In this document: positions 45,455 through 56,800 of the stretch, one piece after another
Layout: each line of letters starts with the position of its first letter
Numbering within the stretch: position 1 is the first letter of the stretch
Assembly (NCBI GenBank): GCA_021234155.1
Contig: JAJEKV010000021.1
Coordinates: 10,655,523 to 10,719,522 of the forward strand
DNA length: 64,000 nt
DNA from: Isoetes taiwanensis
Taxonomy: Eukaryota; Streptophyta; Lycopodiopsida; Isoetales; Isoetaceae
Direction of reading: 5' to 3'
Translations under genes and position numbers: made by a program
The notes under the pieces: generated by a model
The model's database searches: none
Told to the model about the DNA's origin: nothing
The model's input: only the letters and a program-made list of their open reading frames with translations

Positions 45455-46501
45455 TTACCATTGCAAAATGGTCGTGAAGGGGAAGATGCTTGCCCAAGGT
45501 TTGAAAACCATTTTTCTTGGCCCTTGTATTGTATCCAAGATGAACCCATGTTCCACAACACCATCAACAGATTCTATTTCCTCCAGTATCTGTGCTGCAA
45601 TGACCAAACCAAGAGACAATTAAGAAAAAAAGCAAGGGTTCATACATCGATAAAAAAAGAGAGTCTTTTGGGTAAAGGATGTAAGGAAAGGACCTGCATT
45701 TGCAATGGGGGATGAGAAAATCACATCTAGGATAAAATGGCCTTCATTTGTTATAAAGGGAAAGTCACCTCCCATAGGACTAGCATCGCCATGACTTGGT
45801 CTCTGCCATACTTGGATGGATACTGCGTGCTTTAGCTTACCAAGTCACATAGCCATTAAAATAGCTGTCCGACATATTTAACTCAGCATCCCCAAGGAAA
45901 AGGTCATCAATTTCCTCTGCAACATCCATCCAGTTTTTCTGCAGCAGGAAATTGACAAACTCATGGGGAAAACATATTACCAAATGCATACAATGTAATG
46001 AGCAACCTGTTGAATCACTATAGGAACTGCGCCATCTAGTTCTGCAACAAACCTTGCTTCATCTACAATAAAGACTAACTGGTCTGCTGCTTTTGCAATG
46101 CTCTGCAATGTTGAAATATGATGCTTTGAATGAAAAATAAAGAGCACAAAAAACATATAGTGAAGGATAAACCTTTACTTTCTCCTTGATAATGGATTCA
46201 CGTCCAATGGCACCTTCTCTGCCAACTAATGCATATAAGGTGCCTTCTTGAACAATATCCACATCATCGAAGGCGAAATCTATCTGCCATAACAATCTAA
46301 TCCATGATTGACAGGGATTAAAAGGGGCACTCCAGCCGTGGCAGCTTCAGCAGCAGAAAAACTAGACCTGCATATAACCAACATCATGAAACTGCAGGTT
46401 TTGCATAACCCTAAATTACGCTACAACTCACATGGCACTGCCTTTGATATTCTTGAGACTCCCATCTCTGATTCTGTTTCCCAAATGCTTACCAAACATT
46501 A
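45455..46501 (-). pseudogene. RPI4: Ribose-5-phosphate isomerase 4-like gene, six exons, N-terminus missing
   Basis: The exons on the minus strand are 46501-46432 (HLGNRIRDGSLKNI), 46367-46173 (SSFSAAEAATAGVPL, IDFAFDDVDIVQEGTL, GREGAIGRESIIKEKVK), 46102-46007 (SIAKAADQLVFIVDEARFV, VPIVIQQ), 45938-45883 (NWMDVAEEIDDLFLGDAE), about 45812-45694 (VWQRPSHG, SPMGGDFPFITNEGHFILDV) and 45594-45455 (ILEEIESVDGVVEHGFILDT, stop). This fits the chloroplast RPI4 type (RpiA fold; by family ribose-5-P to ribulose-5-P, though RPI4 activity is less certain). Phases fit at four of the five joins. Problems: the N-terminal GLGSG-type loop exon was not found, exon 2 lacks one base at a GGCAG, and the acceptor of exon 5 is not AG. 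It is a pseudogene or a gene with consensus errors. Confidence 0.8.
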
Positions 46502-46691
46502 CTGAATGGGAGCTATGGTACAAGGTTCTACTATATGACAACCAATTTTCCATATGTAAAATCATAATCAAGTTTACTCAGCCTAATTATATATATGGTA
46601 TAATGCTTTTACTTCAAAAAGTTCGAACATTTTCAAATGAACCACTTTGGGATGCAAGTTTTTCTTCTCTGATTGGGACAGAATAGAATAC

Positions 46692-47257
46692 CTGTAATGC
46701 AATGAACCATTCTGCTCTTGTCTCAGCAAATATCGCAATTTTTTCTCCCTTCTGGTGTCCAATAGCTACAAGTCCAGATGCAAAGTTCACCACTGTTTTA
46801 AAAACATCAGCATAGGAGAGCTAAGAGTAGGGACCAAGTGTTACTTTCTCAAAACTTCTTCCATCCAGGGTTGTTTCAGTCTCAGTACTAATTAGAGGTC
46901 GAGTGCCAAGCATATGCCGTGATGCATATTTATGAGACCATGGGATTTCCACTAGACTTGAAAATCGGTAATTACGCTTCGTCAGACCAACATCTCCAAA
47001 AACCTTTACCGTAATGCCCCTCTGCTTTGCTCTGAACCAGAATCCTACCAATATCCTAAACCAGAGCCCTTTAAGCCAGTTACCCGAATCCATATTCTGC
47101 TCATAAAACAGCAAGCATGAACGTACTGCCATTCTCAGAACCCCTAAAGTGGAAGAGCCCGAGCCTTGCATGCCTAGCATTTTTTTTTCATCTTTCTTTA
47201 ACCAAAAATTAGAAACAGGGGTAAATGACCACCGTCGGATTATTGAAGCCAACCTAA
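46692..47257 (-). pseudogene. Long-chain acyl-CoA synthetase-like N-terminal exon
   Basis: On the minus strand, from an AG at about 47258, the frame reads ..GLWFRILVGFWFRAKQRGI, YRFSSLVEIPW, KYASRHMLGTRPLI, DGRSFEKVTLGPYS, stop, LSYADVFKTVVNFASGLVAIG and IAIFAETRAEWFIALQ, then a GT donor at 46691-46690. This is the start of the AMP-binding region of plant LACS8/9-type enzymes, which activate fatty acids to acyl-CoA. Compared with the family, about 15 residues are missing between EIPW and KYASR, and a conserved Trp (GPYSW) is a TAG stop (46821-46823). No other LACS exon was found, so it is a lone relic, lying just upstream of the isomerase exons. Confidence 0.78.
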
Positions 47258-48001
47258 ATCATAAAAAGGGCGCACTCTAGAAATACTATTTAGTATGCCT
47301 CCACGAATACAATGCCGAAATCATAGGAAAACCATGTGAAAAACCGTATAAAACCACAAAAAAAACCCCTGTTATAATGCTAGATATTCTAATAAAACAG
47401 CAGTAAGTATTTATCAAAATGAACTAATATTTCATAAACCAAACATCAAGTAATTGTAAGCTTGAATTAACAATATCTTCCCTTAGCCATTTGTACGATC
47501 CTTGCAGTCCTTTGAGCAGAAACCAACCATAACAGCAAAAACAACACAATGAGACTAGAAATACCACGTACCTGCAGCCAATCATGTATAAGCTAGCAAT
47601 AATCTTGGTAACTATAGAAGGGCCAAGAGGTACTATGGGTATTTCTTGGCTCTTCGCCCTTTACCCATTGTATCTTTTTGCTCTTGATGAGTTAAAGCCT
47701 ACTAAGAAAATAAAGAATCAAGTATAAAGGCCAAACTCCGCGAAAACACAAATCCGTGTTTCTGATTTTTAACATCAGATTAAGTGGTTCTTCTTTAACT
47801 AGCTACACTTTAGTCTAAGGAGTATCATGCATCCTAGAATTCAGAAAAAAAGAAGTCTCCCTGTATATATTCATAGGACAACATCCTCACTTTTGCTTAA
47901 CTTGTTTTATCTTAGAAAAAGGAATAGTCTTCTTTTATTGGTCCCTACGCTCTGTTATCGCTTTTTCTTATGAAGAGGGGTTTATAATATGAGACATTCA
48001 A

Positions 48002-48440
48002 ACCATACCTGAAACTCCTCCTCTTCTGAAACTCCATCCTCATTATACTGTGTTTCTGGGACATAGTGCTCCAGATTCGCATTATCCCTATGAAAATCAG
48101 TAGGCCTTTTATTGTACCACCTCTTTTGATGGCATAACCACGATTCCCATCATCATAACTGCGTTTGGGATCATATCCTCTCCCTCCACCTCTTTGTGCC
48201 ATTTGCAAAGCCTCGAGATTCATAGAATTTTCGCACCACAACAACTCCCTTTCTAGTTCATTTTGAGGCGTTGCTTCTTCCTCATAATTACTACTTCCAA
48301 ACATGCCATTGGAATCGAATCCCATCTTCCCTGGGGATAACTTTTTTGGAATGGGATCCTCCCTTAAAGTCTGGCTGCATGCCAGTGGCAGACAGTTCGA
48401 GATATTTCCTTTCGAGTCAAAGATTTTTATAACCCAAGAT
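48002..48440 (-). CDS. Candidate exon of an unrecognised gene
   Basis: The minus strand reads KIFDSKGNISNCLPLACSQT, then LREDPIPKKLSPGKMGFDSN, GMFGSSNYEEEATPQNELER, QMAQRGGGRGYDPKRSYDDG and NRGYAIK. After a one-base slip comes RWYNKRPTDFHRDNANLEHY, then ETQYNEDGVSEEEEFQ and a GTATGG donor at about 48002. The composition is that of a hydrophilic nuclear- or plastid-type leader. It lies upstream of the LACS-like and RPI-like exons on the same strand and may be a 5' exon of either, or of neither. The family is not recognised. Confidence 0.4.
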
Positions 48441-48499
48441 ATTTCATTAAACTGTGATGGCTTTCCATACCATATTAATAACTACTAGACAATATCATA

Positions 48500-49955
48500 G
48501 ATATCCTATGTAGTGAGCCAAATGCTCTTACCTAAAGGCCAAACTTAAAATTTATAAGGACTCTACCTTTATAGTTTTATACTTCCTATGGTACTCTTAA
48601 AGAAAACCCTTTAATTGTAGCTTATTATAGCCATATAAGTACTAACATAAAAAAGAAAAAAGAAAAAAGAAAAAAAAACGTATCTACAGAGCATCACCAT
48701 AAGTTTGAGAGGATCCTACCTTTTCCAAAATTTCAATTGGGTGTTTTCCATATCGTGGCATGTCAATTGCCATCTTCCTCTGTTTCTGAAATGCTACAGT
48801 GTAATTGTAGCAAGAGTTTTGTGCTTACATTAAGTAGGGTCTAAGAAGAGTTGGGTAGTACAACCTCTAAAGCTTACACCGTTGAGGATGTTGGATTGGT
48901 GTATAAGCCCCCCTCTCCCCCTGCATTTTTGTTGGCATGTCTTTAAATATTTTCTTGCATCCAAGCTTTAGCCAATGTGATCTACCACTATTTAACTCGT
49001 CTCTTGAGTTGCAAAGTCTTATATCAAGGTATTTACATTCTTTCCTTTATACCTTGGAAAAGAATGATGTCTTATCCACATTTTCATAAGATTACCTTAC
49101 CACAATATGAAGAGAGAATATGAATGATGTATGGCTCTCTTTCTTGAAGCTGGAGTAGCTCGAGTGTTAGCTAATGCCACAGAAAAATCTTTTTATGAAA
49201 TTGGGTAAAATCGTCGAAGATCCTTTGCTTGTGTTGTTTTGATAGCTAGAGTTGCACCCTCGCGAATTTGAATTTGACTTCTGCATGCATGGCTCAACCT
49301 TTACATTGAACCGGTAGTGAAAAAAGTTGTCCATATTCTACTAGAAACATGTGCCAGGCGATGCCGGCCATTAGCCGTAGACATGCAAAATCATCTCTAG
49401 ATATAATGAAATGCATAGGTGGAATGGAATAGGATGTTGGTATAATGTAATAGGTAAGATAGAAGGGAATGGGATGAATGGAATAGATAGGTTGGATGGA
49501 TTGGAGAGGTGGAATGGTAGTGGTTTCTTATTTACTTGGGTTTTTGGCTTTGTGGAAATTAGTAGATGTAATTAAAGTGTAGGATGCACTTACAAATATG
49601 TGTAATGGAGAAGGGAAGATGGATAAAGATGTAGAGTGTAAGGTATGTGCATTTCTAGCAATACATGTCAGGTGAGAAGCATACGTTATTATTGAGACCT
49701 AAATGTTAACCAGCTATAGATCCACAGGCTAGGGCTGCAATCAAATAGGACAGCATCATGGAAAGCAACATGAAATATGCAAATGAAGGCAACATGTTAT
49801 TCATTTGCGCTCATTTTGTAAAGAAATTGTCCACGGGGTTTATAAAAAGATATAATAACCCATAGAAATTAAGAACTTTATACCAAAAAGGAAACTATAA
49901 GTTGAGAAACTATAAATGATTTACTGTAGCAATGAGAGAATAACCCAAAAGTACT
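48500..49955. other. Intergenic, with simple-sequence patches
   Basis: An A-rich AAAAAAG repeat lies at 48648-48677 and loose GGAATGG/GGATGG repeats at 49430-49520. No gene is recognised. Confidence 0.45.
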
Positions 49956-49959
49956 CCAT

Positions 49960-50625
49960 TATTAAAGCATTCGACACTGTTTCCTGTCCTCTTGCAAAGC
50001 CCAAAACAGAGCACTACCACACACAGGTCAATCCGTCGCTTGAACACGGCCCCCACCAGTATCTGAAGGCACACATTTCCACCAAGAAACGAAGAGCTAT
50101 AGCTGCAATAAGGACAGGGTCCCACCATCTCAGAATTGAGACAGGCCGTTGGGGTACGGATGGAGGGCAGGGAATCCCCCGGCATGAGAGATTATGCCAG
50201 TGCTGTCACATGCAGATAGTAGAAGATGAACACCATGCTCTACAGGAATGCCCAGCATATGCACACATCCGAGCAGCTCATGCCGATCTCAGATGCTCTG
50301 AGATAGCAATTCACCAACTGCTGGCTTCGCCAATGGTGGCACGTCTTGCGTCCTACATTCTGCAAGTCTCCACCGTCAGGGAGTCCCTCACAGCACAGGG
50401 AATTTGAGCGCCCCAATAGGGCCTCTCAACGCCTACTACAAGGGTTTTTCCTCCTACATGGGAGGTTTTTTTATCCCAGTGGTAGAGACACATTGTACAG
50501 GGTTTCTGTGGTTTTATTTTGTGTTTGGAAACTTTTCGCTATATTGTAAAACCGTCTCATAGGCCAGTTGGTCTCCGTGGACGTTAAAATATACTTCCTT
50601 CCTTCCTTCCTTCCTTCCTTCTTTG
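49960..50625 (+). mobile_element. LINE ORF2 C-terminus, 3' UTR and TTCC tail
   Basis: The plus strand reads KTEHYHTQVNPSLEHGPHQY, RTGSHHLRIETGRWG, the CCHC knuckle CQCCHMQIVEDEHHALQEC, SYILQVS and a stop at 50407. The 3' UTR has GGTTTTTCCTCC, then TTGGTCTCCGTGGACGTTAA, then repeated TTCC (50597-50622). It is a sister of the ATTCT family with a different tail unit. Only the last 150 residues of ORF2 are present. Confidence 0.85.
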
Positions 50626-51100
50626 CCATTTGCTCTACCTCGCTTTTACCCTTTTTCTTTTTCCTACACACTCTTGTTTTTCCTTTTCCTTTTTTCTCGT
50701 TTTCCTTTTGACACTTTGAAGCAATTTGAAGTTGTCCACGTTGCTTCCAACTAGGAAATTTGTGTACGTGGAGAGCCTCATAATCGTTAGATTTGATCTA
50801 CGGTGGAGGGAAAGCGTGGAAATTGTAGCGTGTTGATGGGTGGCATTGGAAGTTATGCCACCCGCCTCGGAGAGTCTTTAGAGTTGGTTTTATTTTTGCG
50901 CTCTTGTGCTACTTGAGAATCATGTGGCAAAATTCTGCAGAGCATCAATTCCGACTTTGGAAAACTGGATTTGAGCATCGTTAGTCTCTGTTGCATTTCT
51001 TAGTATCAACGATGCCCTTTTAGCTTTTCTCATTGGAGACCTTCTAAACCCTAAATACGACGGCTCTGAGATATGGCTTTCCTCCTACTTCAAATCCTCT
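50626..51100. other. Intergenic; 5' flank of the Sm-F relic
   Basis: This unique sequence contains CGGCTCTGAGATATGG and CTTCTAAACCCTAAAT (a telobox-like AAACCCTA at 51045-51052, common in promoters of plant ribosome and splicing genes). It probably includes the original promoter of the Sm-F-like gene. Confidence 0.4.
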
Positions 51101-51450
51101 ATGGCGGTAAGTCTGGATGGCTTTTATTCTTGCTTGAGTAACTTTTCTTAATGCGAAGAATGTAATCTCTGACTCTGCTATTGTTTACATACCATACCCG
51201 TCAATCCCAAGCCGTTCCTCAAGGACCTTACTGGGAAGCCCGCCATTGTGAAGCTCAAATGGGGCATGGAGTACAAAGGTTATATATTTAATCCTTATTA
51301 CAGAGATCCAACCGCAAATGAACAACTCTAAATATTACCTCTCATATTCTAGTGATGGAAGTTTGTTATAATGCTGTTTGAAATGATGGAAAGTTAGTAT
51401 GTTTGTTGGTTGCAGGATACTTGGTTTCTGTGGATTCTTACATGAACCTT
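51101..51450 (+). pseudogene. Sm-F (small nuclear ribonucleoprotein F) gene, truncated
   Basis: Three exon parts fit SmF: ATGGCG followed by a GTAAGT donor at 51107; 51194-51278 encoding [20 protein letters not shown], then LKWGMEYK, with a GT donor; and 51416-51450 encoding GYLVSVDSYMNL after TTGCAG. The joins keep the frame. SmF is a core ring subunit of spliceosomal snRNPs. The Sm1 motif is present, but Sm2 (the ...IRGVPE end) is absent. After MNL the sequence runs straight into a TTTTTCA repeat. The acceptor of exon 2 also lacks AG. It is a broken gene, unless the rest lies beyond an unrecognised intron. Confidence 0.78.
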
Positions 51451-51556
51451 TTCATTTTTCATTCTTCATTCTTCATTCTTCATTTTTCATTTTTCATTTT
51501 TCATTTTTCATTTTTCATTTTTCATTTTTCATTTTTCATTTTTCATTTTTCATTTT
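51451..51556 (+). repeat. Heptanucleotide microsatellite (CATTTTT/CATTCTT)
   Basis: About a dozen 7-base units occur: first CATTCTT, then CATTTTT, starting right after the last SmF-like codon and ending in CATTTTG. Confidence 0.95.
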
Positions 51557-51689
51557 GTAATTAGAAATTAGCGTTGCTTTTGATGACATTGATATAGGGA
51601 ATTTCATGTTACAAATTATAGAGGCAAAAGAACATTATCAAGACATGTAATTACTGTAAAAAGTAATCAAATGTGCTTTTGGCTAATTT

Positions 51690-52303
51690 TTTCTTTTTTT
51701 TTCACAGCCCTTTTCCTCCATCCGCTTCCCTTCCCTTTTCTATTTCCTCTTTTTCCCGTTCCCTTTTCTTAATGGACTTTTTTCTTTTCATTTTCCTCCT
51801 TTCCCAACCCTTTCCCTCTTTCCCTTTTCCCCTTGCCTTTTTTCTCTTTCCTTCTCTCTTTTCCCCTTCCTTTTCTTTTTCTTTTCCGTTTTCTAATGCC
51901 TTCTCATTTTTTCTATGCCCATTTTCATCTTTTCTCCATCATTTCTCTCTTTCCTTTTTTCTTTTTCATTTTCCCTTTTCCATTCTTTTTTCCTTCCTTC
52001 ACCCTTTTTCTCTTTTCCTTTTTCTCGTGCCCTTTTTCCAGTTTCCTTTTCCCCTCCCTTTTTTTCCTTTCTTTTTCCCTTTTACATCTTCCCTTCTCCC
52101 TACCCCTCTTTTTTTCCCCTTTTCCTTTCCTTTTCCTCATTTTTCCAACCTTTCACTCTCCCATTTTCTTAGTGTCCTTTTTCTCCTCTCTTTTCCTCGA
52201 TCCCTTTTTTTTCCCTTTCTCTTTCTCCTTATCCATGTCATTTTTTCCTTCTCTTTTTCCCTTTCCTCGCCCTTTTTCCCTTCTCTTTTTTCTATGCCCT
52301 AGA
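51690..52303 (+). repeat. Polypyrimidine tract 1
   Basis: About 610 bases are almost purely C and T on this strand, broken at intervals by short words such as TCGTGCC, ATGCC and TCAT. The long Phe/Pro/Leu/Ser frames within it are trivial. A related tract lies at 57890-58345. Confidence 0.93.
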
Positions 52304-53468
52304 GTGTAGAATGCATGTGTGGTGGAGTGAGTATGAGCATGATGGAATTATGATGTGCATGAGGGGTGCAAATTGAAGTACTTGTGAAAATGAGGTGAAT
52401 GGTATGTATGCGATGGAAAGTGTAGGATGCATATGTGCAATGAGGTGGAGTGAGTGTACTGGTATGAAGAACTCGCCAAAACAAAAGAATATGTGCCTTT
52501 GGCTTGATCACTTGGAAGTGCAAATATGCTATGATGGTGAAGCTGAAGAGCGGAGTGCTTTAAGGTATGAGTGCATATGAAAGGTGTGACACTCCCTACT
52601 CAATATACGGCACTCGGCCCTCCGTCTATCCCGCACCCCAGGTATCCCTAGTACGGAAAGGGGACACGAAGGTGCCTTGATGCCCTTCCCCTATGGGCTC
52701 TTATAACAGCGGAAGCATAAACAATGTCAGCACTAACAACCAACAATACATATAACTACCTGAAGGGTAGCACATTTATACAGCCATAGATACGATAGAG
52801 GTATCAATATGCCATAAACGTGAGAGCTCCTACCCAGGCTCAGACTCATAGGGAGGTAGATTGACGGCTAGGCCACAAGATGGAGCAGACTGAGACATAA
52901 CAATGGCGGGGTTGGCTATAGACAATGGCTAGGGTTGACCACTCCATCTGCCCCTCCAGTGCACACTATGCAGACTGACTAGATTGGACTCTGGCAGTAC
53001 TATAGCCTGCTGGATACATAGTCTCGAGATATCACCCTTCGAGGCTACTCCAGGTTGCATCTCCCCGGTCCAATGAGGCAGGAAGAGTTCCATCTCCCCT
53101 TCTCGAGGCCTAGCGGTTCCAAAGGCAGCTAGAGAATCGTGGCAACACACGATTCTTCCCCAACTGAACCCCCCAAAATAGGAGCCAGGCCGACACCTGC
53201 AACTCCTGAGGATCAGGGCGGCACCATTGATCCAGGGAGTGTCGAACCCATGCCCGCCATAGACCTAGCTTGCTATGGGTCCCCAATAGCTGCGCTCAGC
53301 AGGGACCCCATCCTTTTAGCCACTAGCCTCGTTATGTAGTGCTCGGTCATTCCATAGTAACATGAACTAAAGGGTCTAACTAGAAGCATCATCTAATAGT
53401 GGCTTCTAGGTCTCTACCCCTCTTCCCCATTCAAGAGGAGCAAACATGATCAATCAGAGCAGGCCGAG

Positions 53469-53858
53469 ATGGATTCTCGAGCAAAGAATTTGAAAATATC
53501 TGGCATCAGCGAAGAGGAAGACGAGAACATATCAGAGGTAATAAAAAATTTCTTTACTGAAACCATGCACCTGCATGAACCAAATTTCCTTTCTGGAAAG
53601 AGATTGGGTAAGCCAGGCTACCATACACGCCCTATTTTAGTCAGGTTCCCAAGCAAGGAAGCCAGGGATAGGATTCTGCATAACAGGGCTGCTTTGAAAG
53701 GGGAGAAAGGTATATGGCTGGATTTGGACCTGACTCCTTCACAACTTGAAGTAAGAAAGAAGGAATGGGCAAGAGTGAAAGATGCAAGAAACTCAGGTTA
53801 TGTTGCTTATCTAGATCAGAATGGAAAGGCCATAATTACTAATAGGAAACGCGGTTAG
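53469..53858 (+). CDS. LINE ORF1 C-terminal part (RRM-like), 5'-truncated
   Basis: The frame RAKNLKISGISEEEDE, RLGKPGYHTRPILVRF, EARDRILHNRAAL, GIWLDLDLTPSQLE and YLDQNGKAIITNRKRG matches the second half of LINE-1 ORF1 (RNA-binding RRM-like and C-terminal domains). The coiled coil is missing because the insertion is truncated. The ATG at 53469 is internal to the original ORF1. The frame ends at TAG 53856-53858, and the very next codons are ORF2 in the same frame. Confidence 0.8.
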   Translation: MDSRAKNLKISGISEEEDENISEVIKNFFTETMHLHEPNFLSGKRLGKPGYHTRPILVRFPSKEARDRILHNRAALKGEKGIWLDLDLTPSQLEVRKKEWARVKDARNSGYVAYLDQNGKAIITNRKRG

Positions 53859-56800
53859 GGAGATTGGGCCCTGAATGTTAGCCTGTGGAATGCTCATGGT
53901 TTACATCAGGCCAAGATCAATGCAGCCTTTGATTGTTGGAAAGAAAAAGATATTTTAATCTTCACAGAAACTTGGGAGCATCAATCCAGATCACTCCCTG
54001 ATGTGCCTGGTTTTGTGCTAGTAGGGCACCTGTGGAATGAGAAATTTGCAGGAGCAGGCCGAGGTTATGGGGGGATCGCAGTATACAGCAAAGTGCAAAT
54101 TGCCTCTAGCATACACATTATATCAGAAGACAAGAACAGACAATACATATGGCTGCAAGTTAAGACCAAGGGCAAGGATCTGTTTATGGCAGCATGCTAT
54201 TTTGCTCCTCTGAGTGCTACTATATACCGCAGTAAAGAATTCAGCAGGGACGACCCTTTCCAGAGGCTTTGTGCAGACACCTTACAGTTCATGTCTCGAG
54301 GTGAAGTTTTCCTCCTCGGAGATTTCAATGCACGGACAAGTAGTGAGCAGTCCAAAACATATGTAGATGTGTCGGATGTTCAGATGCAGGAGATTGCAGA
54401 GCCATTATATAGTAGAAACTCAGAGGATAAAATATCTAACGAGATGGGTGACTTCTTGCTTGAGCTTGGCACGATCTGCCAGCTGAAAATTGTCAACGGC
54501 ATCTCAAAATTTCCAGAGTCTGGAAGTTTCACTTGCATGAACCATTCAGGGGCGAGCGCCATTGATTATCTACTGGCAAGTAGTTTGGACATGGTCCATG
54601 CATGTTATGTGGGCACAAAGATGCCGGAATCTGATCATATGCCCTTGCATGTCAAGCTGAAATCAAACCATATTGTTGCTGCAACTGCACATCTCCCTTT
54701 CCACCCGAGATTCAAAATAAACTATAAACTAAACTGGCCATACAGGGTGCTAATAGAAGAAATGGTTGCTCAATTTAGCTGGACAGACATGGTAAGTTCT
54801 GATGCCAAGCACTTCACAAATCTGATCCGCCAGGCTGCAGGGAAGGTGTTTGGTTTCACGAAGCAGTTTGTTCCGGGCAGACCATGTAATTCATGGTGGG
54901 ATAATGAATGCAAAGAAGCGAGATCCAAACTACCTTCTAGATGTATCAGGAAGCCCAGCTGGTACAAAAAGCTCTTGAGAGCTAAGAAACGTTCATATCT
55001 CCAGGGTAAGCAGCTTGAGCTCACAGAACATTTGAGAGAATCGCTAAAGGCCTTTTGGAATCTGCTGAATAAGAAAAGTGACCAGCCTGCGCTTGATATG
55101 GATGCTCTGCTAAAAATGGTCCAAGATATTTATACAAAGAGTGAATCTGAAGGGATGCCAATAATAGCTTTGGACGTTGATCTTTTTTCTGAGGCTGATG
55201 TTAAAGAAGCTATTTCTGGCATGGAGAACAATAAGCCACATGATTTGGATGGTTTGTGTATCGAACTGTTCAAATGGGGAGGGGAAGGAACAATACATGT
55301 TTTGACACGCCTATTGAATATGGGTATCCGACAAGGGCTGCCAACTGAATGGAAAATGAATAGGGTGCATCCCATTCATAAATCTGGCGATAGAAACTCA
55401 GTGCATAATTATAGGACTATCCTAATTAGTAGCATATTCTCGAAGATCCTGGGTAGCCTATTGGAGAGTAAGTTAAATGCCTGGGCAGAGGAAAACATGA
55501 AACGCTCTATGTGCCAGGCTGGTTTTCGTGAGCATCATAATACACTTGATCATGCCATGACACTCAGGGTCCTGGTGGAAAAGGCGAAGACTCCAAATTC
55601 AGCACTGTATGTAGCATTTATCGATTTTGCTAAAGCCTTTGACACTGTGTCAAGAAGAGGATTGAGTGAAAGAATGATACAGTTTGCAGTTCCAGAGGAA
55701 ATTAGATATGCAGTCTCCCAATTATATGCAGAGGTGTTAGTCAGATTGTCACATAAAATGGATACGGTGGTCAAGAACACAATAGGCGTTCGTCAGGGCT
55801 GCCCTCTTTCTCCGACGTTATTTGGCCTTTTCATTGATGAATTGGATGAATGGATCAGAGCACGTTCATTATCAGGGACCAGGTTAGGCTCTTATGTTCT
55901 TCAATTGTTGTTATACGCTGATGATGTGGTGCTGTTAGCTAATAGAAAACAAGTGCTTCAAGCTCATTTAGATCATCTGCGGCTGTTCTATGAGGCGAAA
56001 CAAATGACAGTGAATATTGCAAAGTCTAAAATTATGATCTTTGGCACAAGAGACAAGCCAGCATTCTTATACCAAGAACAAGAAATCGAGATAGTGGAGA
56101 GTTATAAATATCTCGGTATTGATTTCTCTGCAAGGTATAACTGGAAAGAATGTGTAAAGAGGAGAGCTACAGGAGGGAAATCAGCTTTGTACAGCATGCA
56201 AGCCAAATGCTCCAAAATATCCCTCCATGATTGGGCACTTAAGAAAAAGCTTTTTAAATCCATGGTTCAACCTGTGCTGCTATATGGAGTGCCGGTCTGG
56301 GGGCCGACCATCTCTGCAAGGCTTTGGGGGCAGATTGAAGCAGTCCAGAAGCTGTTCTTGCGTGAAGAATTGGGCGTCAAAATTCAAACACCATATGCAA
56401 TAATATTGGCGGAAGCAGGTATGTTTCCTTTGGAATTAGAAGCATTATATCAAACCATCAATTTTGTCAACAGGATTCGTGGGCAATCCCATGATCGCTT
56501 GTCTCATCAAGCAATGATGGCTTCTGAGCAACAAGGATGGATGCACGATGTCATACAATGGGCTAGTAGATGGGGGGTGCAGGCGAGCAATTGGCCAGAA
56601 TGTAAAACAGATGCCCGAACACTGGTAGAAAAGCTAGCAATAGGAAGATTATGGGAGAATCCTGGCAGCAGGATGAGACATTACAGTCTTAATGTGAACC
56701 CAATGCAAGAATATAAGCACCAGGGATACTTGCTGGCTGACATTCCAAGATCCATGAAGCATATCATTGCCCGCTACCGGACCAGCTCACACAGGTTGGA

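Noticed and set aside
49960-50000. A KAFDTVS peptide resembling RT motif A just before the LINE C-terminus
   Set aside because: It aligns with the LWDAVTLAQVK stretch that normally precedes this C-terminal part, so the likeness to motif A is ch­ance and there is no RT domain here.
51673-52309. Long Phe/Pro/Leu/Ser frames in the polypyrimidine tract
   Set aside because: All three frames are open because the sequence is only C and T. There is no start context, domain or codon pattern.
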